Below are positions 32,403-44,905 of a stretch of 64,000 nucleotides of DNA, piece by piece. The position numbers and the translations under genes were made by a program. Under the pieces are notes generated by a model. It searched no databases. It was not told the DNA's origin and was given only the letters and a program-made list of their open reading frames with translations. This stretch comes from Codonopsis lanceolata (lineage: Eukaryota > Streptophyta > Magnoliopsida > Asterales > Campanulaceae), in NCBI GenBank assembly GCA_013146195.2, contig CM028377.1, positions 104,189,547 through 104,253,546 of the forward strand. Reading direction: 5' to 3'. The stretch's first letter is position 1, and each line of letters starts with the position of its first letter.

Positions 32403-34416
32403 TGATGAGCCCAAGATTTCCACTAATTTTCCCCGAAATTTTCTTCTATTTTGTGATATTTTTGAGTTAATTATGCTTTATAAATATTATTATTTATGTT
32501 TTTGTGTTTAATGTAGGTTTCCATGCATAATCGAGATTTTATATGGTGTTTAGCACGAAGTTCAAGATAATTTCGGGCTTAAAAGTTAAATTGTAAATTA
32601 TTTGGTCAACGTCCGTTAAGTCCGTTAAGAGATCCAAGGAAAATTCAAGCTAACGAAGCTAACATAGGGCTTAATTGGTAGATCTGGACAGGGGAGGACT
32701 TTCGGCAACCTTACTGAAGAGACTAGGGGGCACCGGAGCAAGTTTGAAAAGTTCAGGGGAGGCCAGCGCATTTCCATATTCTCATGTGCGCGTTGTCGGC
32801 TCCTTAGCGCGCCACGTCACCACCTTATCCACTTGTGCTAGCCAGCGTGTCTACTTCCTGGATCCGGGTCATCCGTGTCCATCCAGCCCATCAGCCCACT
32901 CTCCAGCCCACTTCCCTCTCTCACCCTCACCTGTTTCCCCATGGTCTGATTCGCGAACCCCAATCTGGGCTGCCCCTGCTCCAACCGTGCCCCATCTCCT
33001 TCTTTCTTCCCTTTTTTCCCCAAACTCTCCTTGCACTTCCCAAAATGCCCCTACCTCTTGTGCCTTCTCCATTGTTTCTCTTTTATATCTGCCAGCCTTC
33101 ATTTTTTTATTTTTTAAGCCCCCATTTACGGGCTATTGAGCCCTAAATGGGGCACCAGCCCCATTCTCCACCAAATTCATCCATTCCTCCGAAGCTTGAT
33201 CACCTTTGAAGGTTTGGAGCTTCAAATCAAGGTCCAAGGAAGCATCTACAAAAGATTTCAACCCCGGATTCGCGATTCTTCGGTTTAATTCTTTCAACTT
33301 ATATTTTTAGATATTTATTATGATTTCTAGGGTTGATTAATTTTGTAAATGTTGAATTGGTTTGTGCTTAAATTATTTATGAAATGCAATTATTTTTTAT
33401 GTCAAATGTAGTGATTTAAATTTAATTTATCTCTTTATTTAATACACATTCATGTTGGTTATTATTTTGTGAACTTAATGTTTTTAATTATTTGGCCAAT
33501 AATTAAATTATTTTAGAAATATTTAGGATCCGCGAAAGCTACCTTTATATTTCGGACCAATCAATTTAATAGTTGGTGTTTTGTGAGACACACCGATAGC
33601 CATTGTGAGACTAGGTTTGACACGTGATCAAACCACCTTAGCCATTCGCGAGGTCGGGGAGGTTAGGGTTGACTATAAGATGCGAGAGCCCGTAGTTAAC
33701 AAATTTTAGTTGTCTCGGCTACCAACATGACTTGTAGAAAAATATAGAGTGTTTCTTTTTGCGAAGTATTACACATGCGCTTGGTTATTATTGTGTGCTC
33801 TTCATGCTTTTAATGGCATAGCGAATCATTAGATGATCACTAGAATGATAAGATACGAAGCGAAAGCCCTTCCTGTTATTTCGAAAATCACAATAGTAGT
33901 TTGGGTGGCGTGAAACCAAAAGGAGATCGTGCGTAGATAGTTATTGGATGCGTGTTTAGACGTGCGGTTATTCTCTCCCCTATGTTATGTATTGCGATGA
34001 TATGAGCCCGTAGCAAGGTTGAGTGATAGTTAGATTTGCTATACGTAGCGAAAGCCCGTAGTGAATAAAATAGCGCGTCCGACTACCGAGACTTGAGTTA
34101 AAGAAAAGCAAAAAGAGGATTAAATTAAACACCGACTAGACTAGAAATATTGCACTCCTATATTTTTATCTTGATTTGTTGTTGCCACCCCACCTCCGCG
34201 TTAGTTTAGATTTAATTGCTTTCTTAGGTTGTTTATATTTTTAGATTTTAATTCATTTTCTTTTCGCTCAAATATAATTAGTTAGCATAATTTTGGTACT
34301 TAGTTTGAGTGATAATTACGTGCATTCCCTGTGGGATCGATAACTCGTACTTATGTAAACTTTATTACTTGATACGGCCGGGTATTTTTGCCCGAGTTGC
34401 GTTTTTGCACACATCA
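32403..34416 (+). mobile_element. Solo LTR nested in the Gypsy LTR
   Basis: The sequence starts TGATGAGCCC and ends GCACACATCA, and is flanked by the perfect 5-bp TSD gcgta (32398-32402 and 34417-34421). Removing it restores continuity with the related LTR at 47967-51409. The segment near the right end (ccctgtgggatcgataactc) is a motif common to LTR ends of plant Athila/Tat-type Gypsy elements. No coding domain; the plus-strand frame at 32675-33139 has no recognised motif. Confidence 0.88.
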
Positions 34417-36307
34417 GCGTACAAAAGATTCATAAGTCTCGAATATTAAAGATTATACAAATACAAATTCCCAAGTCAAGTCTAGGTGACTTGCTTCCCA
34501 TCGACCTTGCCAAAATAAAAGACTATCTATACAAAGTCTCAAATGAACAACCTCCAAGCACACTTGCTAACTAGCTCGGACACAACAAACTTAGCGAGAA
34601 CCTCCGCCTTGGCTCGGATCTAAGGAAAACAAAACAATCGAGGTAAGTCATAAAGACTTAGTAAACTACTAAACGTATAAGTTCAAGTCATGGCATAATG
34701 TGACACTAATTGCAACATAATGACATTATAGCATGTCATTCATCATAATTATGGTACATGATTATCATATATCACTTAGCACATTGTTCACAATAGTGCG
34801 AGCAATAAACCATACAAGTAGGATATGCTATAGACCCGACGGTTACGCAGTTCCTGCAATAAATAGTGTTAACCCTATATCGTGACTACGATGCTTGCGA
34901 CTTTGCATCGATATACCGAACTTCACCAGCTAATAGCAGTTGATGACGCACATATTGATACGGCAAGTGGGCTACATCCCCACTACAGTCCATAGTGGAA
35001 GGGTGTGTGCGGTCTCCGGTGCGGCAATCTATAACGAGCACGAATCTTGCGATTCATGTAGGCGATGCATTGTCCCACCATTGACAATAAACCAAACCCA
35101 ATAATGCCAACTGGACTCAATGTGATGCACAAGTAGATATTTACTCTACATAAACAAATAAGGATCGAATTCGACAAGAGCGAACTTGTCCGACCAATTA
35201 GGTTATCAATCTCTACCATAATTCAAGTCAAGGAAAATAATTTACTCACAACCAATTAATCGTGAGTGACTACAAGTACCCATAATTAGACCAAGTTTAT
35301 TAGCTAGTAGTCATGACCATACGGTTTCCAAACCTCGTTGAGATTAAATGTAGTGTTCGTCATATTCCGACCTTCCCTAGAGTCGACTCCGTTGAGTCTT
35401 TACTACACGTTTCCAATTTAGAGTTTAGAAGCTATGTGCTTCACCAAATCATTCTAAGTTCATTACTAAGCTCAACTAGGTTATAAGCTAACCAAGGTAC
35501 TACATTGTGATTCTTCTTCATCATAGAGTTCAATTGTAGACTATAACACAACAACTTACTAACATTCCAAATAAGTCACATATAGAATACTTTCATTTAT
35601 CACAATTTCAAGTAACATGTAGACATCACTTCTAGCATGCTCACAATCCTAAATATGCATGGAAGGGTAATAACATACTTCAACAATCATAGAAACCATC
35701 CTATATATGGTCTTAGCAAGTTCAGATGTTCAAAATACAAGTTGTAAGCATACAAGGCATGTATATGTACTCATTGACCTCAAATAGCATGTATTTTGTT
35801 TTCCTTAGGGTCAATGAGTACAAAATCCAAAGAAAAGAAGAAGTAACTTACCTATAATCTTCAAACAAGTAACCAAAATGAGAATATAATTGGGTAGAAG
35901 TGAACTACTCTTCAAGCTCTTCAATTCTAAGGCTCGGCTTAAACAATGGAGAAGAGGAACTAAGGTAGCTCACGCAAGGACTCCAAGAACCCTAATAATC
36001 TCTCATGGAACTCTCTCTCACGTTTTTGGAAGAAGAAGGCAGTAAATGGAGTTACAAAGGACTGGTTGTGGCCTTAAAGAAGTCAACAAAGTAGTGGGAC
36101 AAGTGTCCAACCATTGTGGTGCCCCTAAATCAGATTTTAGTGTGTTAATCCTTTCATTACAACCACTTAAATCACACTTAGAACTAGGTGATCATGTTAG
36201 GATAGGATTAAGGATGATTAGGAGGTTTAGGAGGTGTTTAAGAGTGATTTTAGTAAGGGTTGGATGGTCAATGCAGTCCAAAAATTGAAACAGGGCTTTG
36301 CTGCTCG

Positions 36308-36354
36308 AAGGACTAAGCGCTCGCTTAGTCCTTCCTACCAAGCGACCGCTTGGT
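36308..36354. repeat. Two perfect short palindromes with CG-NN-CG centres
   Basis: First: arms aaggactaagcg / cgcttagtcctt around a 2-base loop ct (36308-36333), 12 perfect pairs. Second: arms accaagcg / cgcttggt around ac (36337-36354), 8 perfect pairs. They lie in the minus-strand Gypsy LTR about 530 bp from its start. Confidence 0.95.
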
Positions 36355-36887
36355 CTCAATTCCAGTAAGGGTTGCTACTGGATTTTGTACGGTAGCTTGA
36401 CCAAAAACACCAAGCGACCACCTAGCCACCTGAACCAAAAAGCTTCAATTCAAAACTCAACCCAAATGAGTTCTAACCCAAACCCAAGCATCAAAGGTTG
36501 ATTCCACACTGATCAAAATGTGTCTGAAACTCACCTGAAACTCACTCAGAAAGTCTCAAAACAAAGCACAAAATATGCAATATCAAAGTAACAATTGAAT
36601 CAATGATTAAATATACAAACATGCATGATTATGAACATGTTAAACATCTCATGAATGATCTACAAATACAATGCAAGAGAACATGCTAGATTAAGACTTT
36701 AATAGTAATCAAAATGTTAAATGACTTAATAGAATCAAAGTATGAATTCATGTAACTAAATGACAATGAATGACTTCTAAATGATTCCAAACACACACAT
36801 GAACTAAGTAAACATGATCATGAAGATTATGAATGTATGTAGACAAGCACACATTGAGCACGCAAGAATCTAGGGTATTACATTCTT

Positions 36888-37510
36888 GATGAAAAATAGG
36901 CTATTATGTTGCTTAGCCCAGCAGAACCTTAAAATCTTCATTAAGAAAAATGATTTTTGAAAAATATCATTGTTGTAAACACTCAAAACAACTTGTCTGA
37001 AGTGTGAAAAAGGCATCTCCTTTTTGCATTTTAAACAATAGTTGATCTTTCAAATGTTTTTCAAAAATCAATGATACCATATATTTTCGTAAAAAAATCT
37101 TACATTTGGTATCCTAAACCTTCTTGCCTAAGATCTTCAGATCACTTATCAATAGTGCAAGATTGAGTTTATCAAAACCTTCTTGCCGAAAGATCTTCAA
37201 ATCTTTTATTTTTATCGCAAGATTGAGTTTTTTCTTAAAAATATTTTCTTGGCCTGATCATCAATTATATCTCATAATTGCCTTTTTTTTTTACCATTGC
37301 TCTTTATTTGTAATTTTCTTTATTGAGTTTGTATATACTTAGCAATAGATGATGATACTAAAGCTATCACATGTAAATTTAGCTTAGGGCATGCCTTGTG
37401 ATAAAATGATAAATTCATTGGTAGGCATGTTATTACTAAGATCTGGATATATGCTCAAAACTTTATGTATATGTCAATTTGGTAATGGCCTCAAGCAAAT
37501 AGGAGGAGAT
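36888..37510 (+). mobile_element. 3' end of a SIRE-like Copia internal region with polypurine tract
   Basis: This stretch precedes the 3' LTR. It ends in the polypurine tract aggaggaga (37501-37509). It carries an imperfect tandem repeat of about 80 bp (37117-37240: accttcttgcc, aagatcttca, atc..., gcaagattgagttt twice). No reading frame is recognised; such untranslated or env-like 3' regions are usual in SIRE-type elements. Confidence 0.6.
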
Positions 37511-37728
37511 TATTGGAATATGCGAGTGCATCATATCTGGTATATTACTTGCATATTCTCAACACATTAATTTGATTGATTCCATTATAACAGCATGCTT
37601 CAAGAGTGAATGGGTTGCGTACCGGTTAGTGTAACAATTTGTTATATGTCATAGATTAAGTCCTTGTCCTTGTACATATACTAGTCTTTGTCCTACAAAG
37701 TGTTGACACCAATACTCAATAGCAGATC
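37511..37728 (+). mobile_element. SIRE-like 3' LTR, left part
   Basis: Starts tattggaatatgcgag directly after the polypurine tract, a mutated TGTTGGAATATG. It has the conserved tgcgtaccggttagtgtaac motif (37617-37636). It is interrupted at 37729 by another LTR and resumes at 42434. Confidence 0.75.
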
Positions 37729-39299
37729 TGTAACACCCGGGAATTTTCAAAACCATTTATGAGTAATTGTGTGTGTTTAAATATATAAGTTTGGTTGAAA
37801 ATGTGTTATGTTGATTATAATCAATATTGTGTGTTAAATATCTTAACTATATTGATTTGTGGTATGTGAACATGGAGTATTTGAGACATACATGTGGTAT
37901 TTGAGAACCTTAATTTGAGCCTATTGTGACTTGGTATGTTTGTGTTGTTTATTTTTTTCATTTTGGACTTAACTTGGTAGATTTCTGGTAACATGGTTTG
38001 ATACGATCGCATCCACCCTAGGGAAGCTACTGCATCATTGAGTCTGATTTTTGTTGAACTCCTAGTTCATTGTGCGGTCGCATTACACCTTGGAGAACGA
38101 CCACATTGTTGAGGAAGTGGTCACATTGTGTAGGCAGTGTGATTGCATCCAAGGCTATATATTTTGTGCAAGTCCCAGTACTTGATTAGGTTGCATTGAG
38201 CTTGAGGAAGCGATTGCGTTGTAGTAAGATGTGGTCGCATTGATGTGAGGAAGCGACCGCATTGACCCGTTGTCATTAAACCTTTTTTGGTCATTTTACA
38301 AAATAGTCAACAACTATATAAATAATTTCTACGCGGGTTAGACTTAAGGAGATGCATATTTTTCTAACACAAAACACACACTTCTATGCCTATTGAAGGT
38401 GAGAATTGGGAGAGTTGAGTTTCTTGAATTCCAGCTTAGTTTTAGAGGATTTCTGCCCATTTCATGCTCATATACTCTTCATCAAACTTGTTCCTTTCAC
38501 CAAGAGCTTCACTTTGAGTCGAATATCACTTGCATGCACCAACAATCTTGAGTTCTTCAGTTTTGAGGTAGGAAGATTCTTACTTATAGATGTTTCATTC
38601 ATGAAATTTATGCTAGTTAGAAGTAATTTATGAAAGATATATGTTGTATATGATGAGATTTAAGTACATATGAAGTTGGTATTTTAGTAAACTACTTGTC
38701 ATATTACTTGAGACTAATGTGAATAACATGTATGTTTGATGAACTAGTATGTTATGTTAATGTCAAGATTGGTGTTGGAATAACGTTATGAAGATTATTG
38801 GAAAATGTGAATTTAAATAGAAAAGCATGGAAATTATGGATAATGTGTTAATAGGTAACAATGACTTTATTTTATAAGTCATTGTATCATAAATTGAGAA
38901 TTGTGAACTTGAGAATTTGGGAATAACAATGAGTTGAGAATCATTAGGCTTTTGTGAATAACAACAATTGGGATTATGATTGAAAATAATCTTGAGATTG
39001 GGAACAACACCTTGTGTTTTTGTTGAGCGTTAAATAACCCTCTAACAGGAGCACGGGCGGAGTGCAGTGCCGGTTAGCAGTGGAGTTTGATTGGGTTCAA
39101 TACCCTTACTCACAACCATGACTAGGGTTTTTAAGGCTACCTTTGGTTTTGTTTTGGGGTATGGCCTTGTTGATCACCTCTGTTAGGGTTGTAGGGACCT
39201 GACCTTATGATCAACTTCCCGGGATAACTCTTGAGTACCATATGTGTTCATGTTCAAGATAACAAGCAGTGTTTGGGGTTGTGGTTTGAAGGTTTATAT

Positions 39300-39787
39300 C
39301 TCAATATATACCACAAGTTCGTTATCTAAGAGTAATCATGAGTTACCTCGTGCGAACTTGAACTTTGAGCAAAGCGGAAGACTTTCTGCTTGAGTTACGA
39401 TCTTCGTATGTTACTACCAACAATCCTGCAAGTCTCTCTCGTCGAACTGATGTCACATAACACGAATATCAATTCTGGTTCATACCATAAATCCAAGCCT
39501 CTTGATGGTTAGGCTAGAGGGAGTATTTGGTGAGATAGAATATAGGAGAGAGAGTAAAGGGGGCGGCCAAAGAAGACATAACTTCTTAGGTGTGTTCTGC
39601 TAGGGTTAGGGTTTTATCCCTTTAGTTGCCATATTTATATTATTGTACAAGAAACCCAATTTCTTGTAAGTTAAGTTAAGTCAATCCCGAACCCCTTCGG
39701 ATTAGGAAACTAATTAACCTTTAATAATATAAATATATTCCATGTGAGCGGAAGTAAATAATTAGGCCACAAGCCCAATTGCTAACA
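39300..39787 (-). mobile_element. 3' LTR of a minus-strand Copia fragment
   Basis: On the minus strand the LTR starts TGTTAGCAATTGGGCTTGTG (39787), directly after a polypurine tract gagtgggaga (39797-39788). It continues with a TATA-like atataaatatggc (near 39640). Its far end is uncertain, about 39300. The host sequence tatctcaat occurs on both sides of the whole fragment (39296-39304 region and 41882-41890 region). Confidence 0.7.
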
Positions 39788-40853
39788 TCTCCCACTCGCA
39801 CACATGGGCTCACCTCTCTTACCACATCGTATCATCAAAACCCATTATACAATGCCTCTGCATACTGGAAGTGAAGCGTGCGACATGACGAGAAATATAA
39901 AGGGTGGAGCGCTATACCAAATCACCATCTCTACCCCAGACCACACACACACACACACACATCAATTTAAGCATCCTCAATCCCTCGAGAGTGGTGCTTA
40001 AAACTCAACATGTTTGTGTATCAAGATCAATCTATTGAACCGTATGTTCTATATGATCGCCATGGCATTGAAACATAAAAATAGAGATGTATATCATACT
40101 ATCTTCCTTAAACACTCATATCAATCACTCTTGATTAACTGCTTTCCCAGCAATGCTCTGTAGGGCTGTATGTATATAGCCCATTGGTCGGCATGCCAAA
40201 GTAGCATCATCAACGTCCAAGTTCATGATATAGTTCTAAGTCACATAGGGTATAATTGTGACCCGGATTTGATCACTAGAACTCACACTGTGATGAAGCA
40301 TGGATCATTCAATCACTTTCTTAGGTCACATTATAGTCACATACAGTATGATGTGTATGTTATGGCAGAATTTCCACATGAAGTAGGCATGTCATGCTCA
40401 AACGCCATACGAACCTTAGTCTAGTTGCCCTTCTGGCGTCTAACCTGAGTACTCAAAAGTAGTCACTCTTCTAGTGTCTCTTTTAAGATCTCACATTCGG
40501 ATTTTTTATTGGGATTTAAAGTCGACCTTTATAAAATGTCTCATCTTGGCCGTATGCCAAGGCGATAAATGTAATGTCATTTGCGTACCCCCCCTTCGTA
40601 GATGCAAAGACTTTGACTATCTCAACTTGCTCGCCCACCTAGCGACAAGGTGAATTACCCGTGTTAGAGGGCCAATTCAATATCCACGATATCTTTTTAA
40701 TCAAAATATATATGCTACTCAATTTCATATTAAAGCATCCGATTAAAATATAAAAGAAATAAAATGAAACTGCAATTTATTCAAACGACAATGAAAATAA
40801 TAATCAATGTCAACAAAAGTGTTCTAAAAATAAATATCAAATCATACGAAGCC

Positions 40854-41884
40854 CTAGACCCAACGTTCTTGAAAGATCTCTCTAGCTAGAGGCTTAGTCA
40901 TGGGGTCAGCTAACATGCTTCTAGTAGGAATATATTCTAAAACAACTTTCTTTTCTGCAACCATGTCTCTAATAAAATGATACTTTATATTGATGTGTTT
41001 CATCTTCCCATGATACTTGGAATCTTTAGTGTAACCTAAAGTAGTCATGTTATCACAAGCAATGACTACATGACGATCCACATGCGTCGTAACATCAAGA
41101 TGTTAAAGAAAACTCCTCAACCACACAGCTTTTTGAACTACAGTTGAGCAAGCCATGTATTCTGACTCCATCGTAGATAGGGCGGTGCTAGTCTGTCGCT
41201 TCCTAGCTCCACCACTAAGGAGGAAAATGTAGCCCGAAGTAGATTTATAACCATCTACATCTTCAGCACAATCTGCGTCAGTGAAACCTTTCAAGCTCAA
41301 ATCCCCACCTTGGTAACATAGGGTTAAATTTGTGGTTCCCACCAAGTAACGCAAAACCCTTTTCACTGCCATCTAGTGTTGAGGTCCAGGATTACTTTGG
41401 AATCGACTCAACATCCCAACTGCAAAGCATAGGTCAGGACGAGTACATATCATAGCATACATCAGGCTTCCTACCATATTCACATATGGAGTCGTAGACA
41501 TTCTCTTCTTCTCTTCTTCATTCTTAGGGCATTGGTTTGTACTAAGGACACATCCTTTTTGCATTGGAGTGACAACGGTTTTTGAGTTAGTCATACCAAA
41601 TCGTTCGATGACTTTCTTTATGTAAGTCTCTTGAGACAAACCGAGAAATCTTTTCGATCCCTAATGAATTTTACTCCAAGCACATAGCTTGCTTCACCCA
41701 AGTCTGTCATATCGAAATGCGCAGATAGTCACTCTTTAGTGGCATTTATCATCTCCATATCATTCCCAGCTAGTAGGATGTCATCAACATATAATGACAG
41801 AATCAAGATTTTTTTCTTGGATCGTTTAACATACACACAGTGGTCTTCCTCAATCATCACAAAGCCAATTGATTGGAGATGTAT
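40854..41884 (-). pseudogene. 5'-truncated Copia RT/RNase H, minus strand
   Basis: The minus strand encodes, in order, a short RT tail with SLYVDDILLAGND (the catalytic YVDD, about 41785) and GEASYVLG. Then follow YIKKVIERFGM, MVGSLMYAMICTRPDLCFAV (about 41430), the RNase H start LKGFTDADCAED (about 41290) with STSGYIF and TMESEYMA, and the C-terminal end ADPMTKPLAREIF near 40860. There is one in-frame TGA near 41732 in place of a Trp-like codon and a frameshift near 41660. The fragment starts abruptly inside RT, so it is 5'-truncated. The lineage looks different from the SIRE-like element at 16-21 kb. Confidence 0.9.
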
Positions 41885-42433
41885 CTCAATCCAGTATACT
41901 ATACTTGTGAAATTATTGACTTATGTGAATTATCATGTGTTATGTGAATATTCTCATATGAATTTTGTAAATTATGATATTATTATGTATGTATCGCTAA
42001 CTCCCATGGCACGATATTATGTTGCCTACACGCATAACATATATAAGCACACCTGAACCCTATTGAGTTTTGACTCACCCCGTCCTATTTTTTTTCCTAA
42101 GATCAAAGCCAAGCAAGACGGTGACCGTTACCGAGTCCACAAAGTGCTAGTGGTTAAAGTCACTTGGGGTAGTTTCCGTAATTATGAGTATTTTTGTTTG
42201 TGTTGTGTAAGAAGACATGTAGTCTTCTTTTGGTTTGCAACTCTTTTTGGAACTTGTGTATTTGTTGGGATACTTGTAAAGCAGTTTGAGTCTTTTATGA
42301 CTCTATTTATTTTAGTTATGTATTTTCAGGAAAACATTTTATAGTAATAATTTCAGTGGTTTTATGTGTTGCTTAGTTGGTTGAGTTCGCGTCTCGGACC
42401 GGGGCCCAGTTAGGGCAGGTTTGGGGCATGACA

Positions 42434-43046
42434 TGATTAGTGTGACCGGTGCCTTATTCAACAGAACTCAACTCTAGCAGTTTCAAAAGAAGTAGATATC
42501 TCCTATATCTACCGTGCTTCAAGTCTACTGCTCCAAAGATGTACTGAACAGAGAGGAACCAATAGATCTTCATGCCAGCTCAGAAGATTCTCATCAATGT
42601 TTGCGCATTCACTATTATCCATCGACATTTCCTCTCGTGAAAGAACACAATCTTCAAGACTTATCTCAACGGGATCTTTCACGTATCACTTCTCACATAT
42701 TCAAAGCTTGTACTTCATATCAAATAGCCTGAACCATGGATACACCCAAGACAAAAGATCTTCATACAATCTTTTAACCAACGGTACAAGCAATGCATCT
42801 GAATGCATTAGTCTCTCCAACGGTTAAAAGATTATCCAAAATCTCAACAAATATATTTCTTCATCAGTCTATAAAAGAAACCTCTCATCACTTCTTCAAT
42901 AGTGTGATACACATGTGTGTGCACATACAACCAAATGTGTGAAAACAAGAACACAAATGTGTAAACAGTCGTGAAAATAGTTATGATCACAATTGTGTAA
43001 GAAGAAGACACATGTTCAGATCTTCATACAAAATCCATTAAACACT

Positions 43047-43083
<37 letters not shown>

Positions 43084-44026
43084 CCTCAAACTCTAAAGAA
43101 AATGTTTTTAGTCAAGAACTCTTTTCTTGATTTGAGTTCTTTCTTCCTTTGAAAGACTCCGCCTCTTCTACGTAGAGACTCCTTATCTATTGCAAGAGAT
43201 TAAACACACTATAGTGACATTGATGATAAGCTACTTGAAGATATCCATGGATAGCTCTAGCACTGCTAATCCTAATCACATTCATACCTTCAGACTTGTA
43301 ACTACGTTGTAAGTGATGTTGGTTGTGTGATGTTGAGTCGTCACATGAGGTCGAGTGCTTAGCACTCAATTGTTCGATTACTAGCTAATCGAACAACCTC
43401 TAATATTCTCTTCTCATTAGGCTTTAGCCATTTCTTCCTCATACTTCTCCCCAGAGTATGTGGAATGATTTGGTTGAAAATTCTCTAATATATGCCTCTC
43501 ATATCCCTGCTAACTTCTTGTCTATGAAACCCCCAAGGATAACTTAGGTTAGAGAGTCGAGGTTGATGTACTACGCATGTTCATATTTTGATGAACCTCT
43601 GCTGAATTTTAAATACAAAATAAGTTTTTCTACATTCAGCCTTCACTTCTCTTGCATGTTATTTCTTTCTTTATCTTGATATGCTCCCTCTGTAAGTTAG
43701 AATCTTATGAAGTAAAAATTATCAGTTGTTTTTCAACTAGATCTATCTATTCACTATAACTTTTATCTTCTCTGTTATATATTTGCTCATATCTTTCTGC
43801 TGCCAAAACTTTTTCAAGCAAATTATATAACAAGTGATTTCCAGCAGATCTTCCTAAAGTCTGCTATAACATATCTGCAATGATCAGGAAATCACTCTTA
43901 CCTTAGAAATTTTATCCTCGTGCTTCTTTATTTTACTTAATGAAGGATGAAATTTTAATGAAGACAACATATGCTATTCACCCCCCACTAGCATATGTAC
44001 CGAGTATGCCCTTGGAGGACCTAGCA
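42434..44026 (+). mobile_element. SIRE-like 3' LTR, right part
   Basis: Continuation of the LTR interrupted at 37728. A TATA-like box tataaaagaaa is at 42872-42882. The stretch gtcaagaactcttttcttga (about 43112) matches the LTR copy at 6443-6475. A (GA)n microsatellite lies at 43050-43082. It ends gctattcaccccccactagc...gacctagca (44026), the tail seen in the other family members. The flank aatga (44027-44031) would be the right TSD half. Confidence 0.7.
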
Positions 44027-44639
44027 AATGATAAAGTCATTTATCAAATAGGTCTAATGAAAAGTTGATATTGATTCGATTTATTTGAAAGAAAATGGCA
44101 TTTGAGTTTCGAAACCTCATCTATAATTTGTTTTTTTCTTAGCAATAACTCTTTAAGAATCGCTATCAGCGCTCCAATTCAACTATGACACTGCAATGTA
44201 CCGTTTATGTTACCAACAATATAAAGCATTGATGGAGTTTCATAGTTGAATTTTGGAGTGCTTAAGTAATGTCCCTCCTAACTCTTTGAGTAAAAAAAAA
44301 CTATTGCAATTCGGATGCTCAAGTAATATTAGGTATTCAAAAATAAAAATAAATGTGATTTTCCATGGACTAACTCAATTGTAAACTTGCGCTAGAACAA
44401 TCCTATTTACTAAGCACACTCATGACTTGTCAATTGTGAAGCAAAGTACGAAATCTGTGGAATTTTTTAAAGCAACTTATTTACCTCTTTTAGAAAGAGG
44501 GATATATAAGTCATCCTCTCAATCATTAGAGGTGTCTTCAGAAATAATGCAAAAATGTGCTTCTTTCTCAAAATTAGTCTCTATCCAAGATGACTTTTAA
44601 CTTTGTTATGTTTTATCATTAATCATGCCCCTTTACTTG
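44027..44639. other. Unassigned DNA
   Basis: No gene is supported. Probably related to the minus-strand gag remnant that follows, but no domain could be read. Confidence 0.35.
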
Positions 44640-44905
44640 AAAATTTTCTAAGGGGTCTTTTAACCTCATTTGGGTTGAGAAGATGAAGAGACATAATGAC
44701 CAGGTTTTCTACAATTGTAGCATACTAAGTCATTCTTGTTCTTCACTTCCACAGCCTTGGAAATGGATTGATAAGATTTATTCTTTTTTAAAAACAATTC
44801 TAAATTTTTGGCACTTTCGAACAAACATGACAAAATTATCTTTGGATGTTAACATTATTAGAAGAGGATGAAGTAGAAATAACATGTGATTTTTCTATTT
44901 AATAA
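44640..44905 (-). pseudogene. Copia gag zinc-knuckle remnant
   Basis: On the minus strand the frame contains KNKSYQSISKA, EVKNKNDLVCYNCRKPGHY, the usual gag context before and within a CX2CX4HX4C knuckle. The last Cys is lost. Upstream, NFVMFVRKCQKF (in another frame) resembles the acidic-to-basic gag segment that precedes the knuckle. Too short and broken for a lineage call. Confidence 0.5.

Larger units (their letters stand above)
32049..36882 (-). mobile_element. Gypsy-type solo LTR, minus orientation, interrupted by a second LTR
   Basis: Perfect 5-bp TSD ttctt (32044-32048 and 36883-36887). On the minus strand it starts TGTAATACCCTAGATTC and ends ...gggctgggtcactata, with the terminal CA mutated. 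It is clearly related in inverse orientation to the LTR at 47967-51409 (shared ggttccgg-ttgtaatgtcgccgaagac stretch, here 32220-32250; shared gcacacacc(t)ccact...ggggaagtagcccac-like stretch, here about 34970-35010). Without its insertion it is about 2.8 kb. No internal region is present. Confidence 0.85.
37729..42433 (+). mobile_element. Gypsy-type LTR inserted in the SIRE-like LTR
   Basis: Starts TGTAACACCCGGGAATTTTC and ends ggtttggggcatgaca, both classic Gypsy LTR ends. The flanking pentamers (agatc left, tgatt right) do not match, so the TSD is lost or one boundary is slightly off. It holds degenerate CG-NN-CG palindromes (tgcggtcgca at 38073-38082) and a later minus-strand Copia fragment (about 39300-41890). 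No Gypsy internal region was seen, so it is probably a solo LTR. Confidence 0.7.

Noticed and set aside
32675..33139. 154-residue frame in the nested solo LTR
   Set aside because: No domain; Ser/Pro-rich and C-rich sequence in an LTR leader, without homology to gag or pol.
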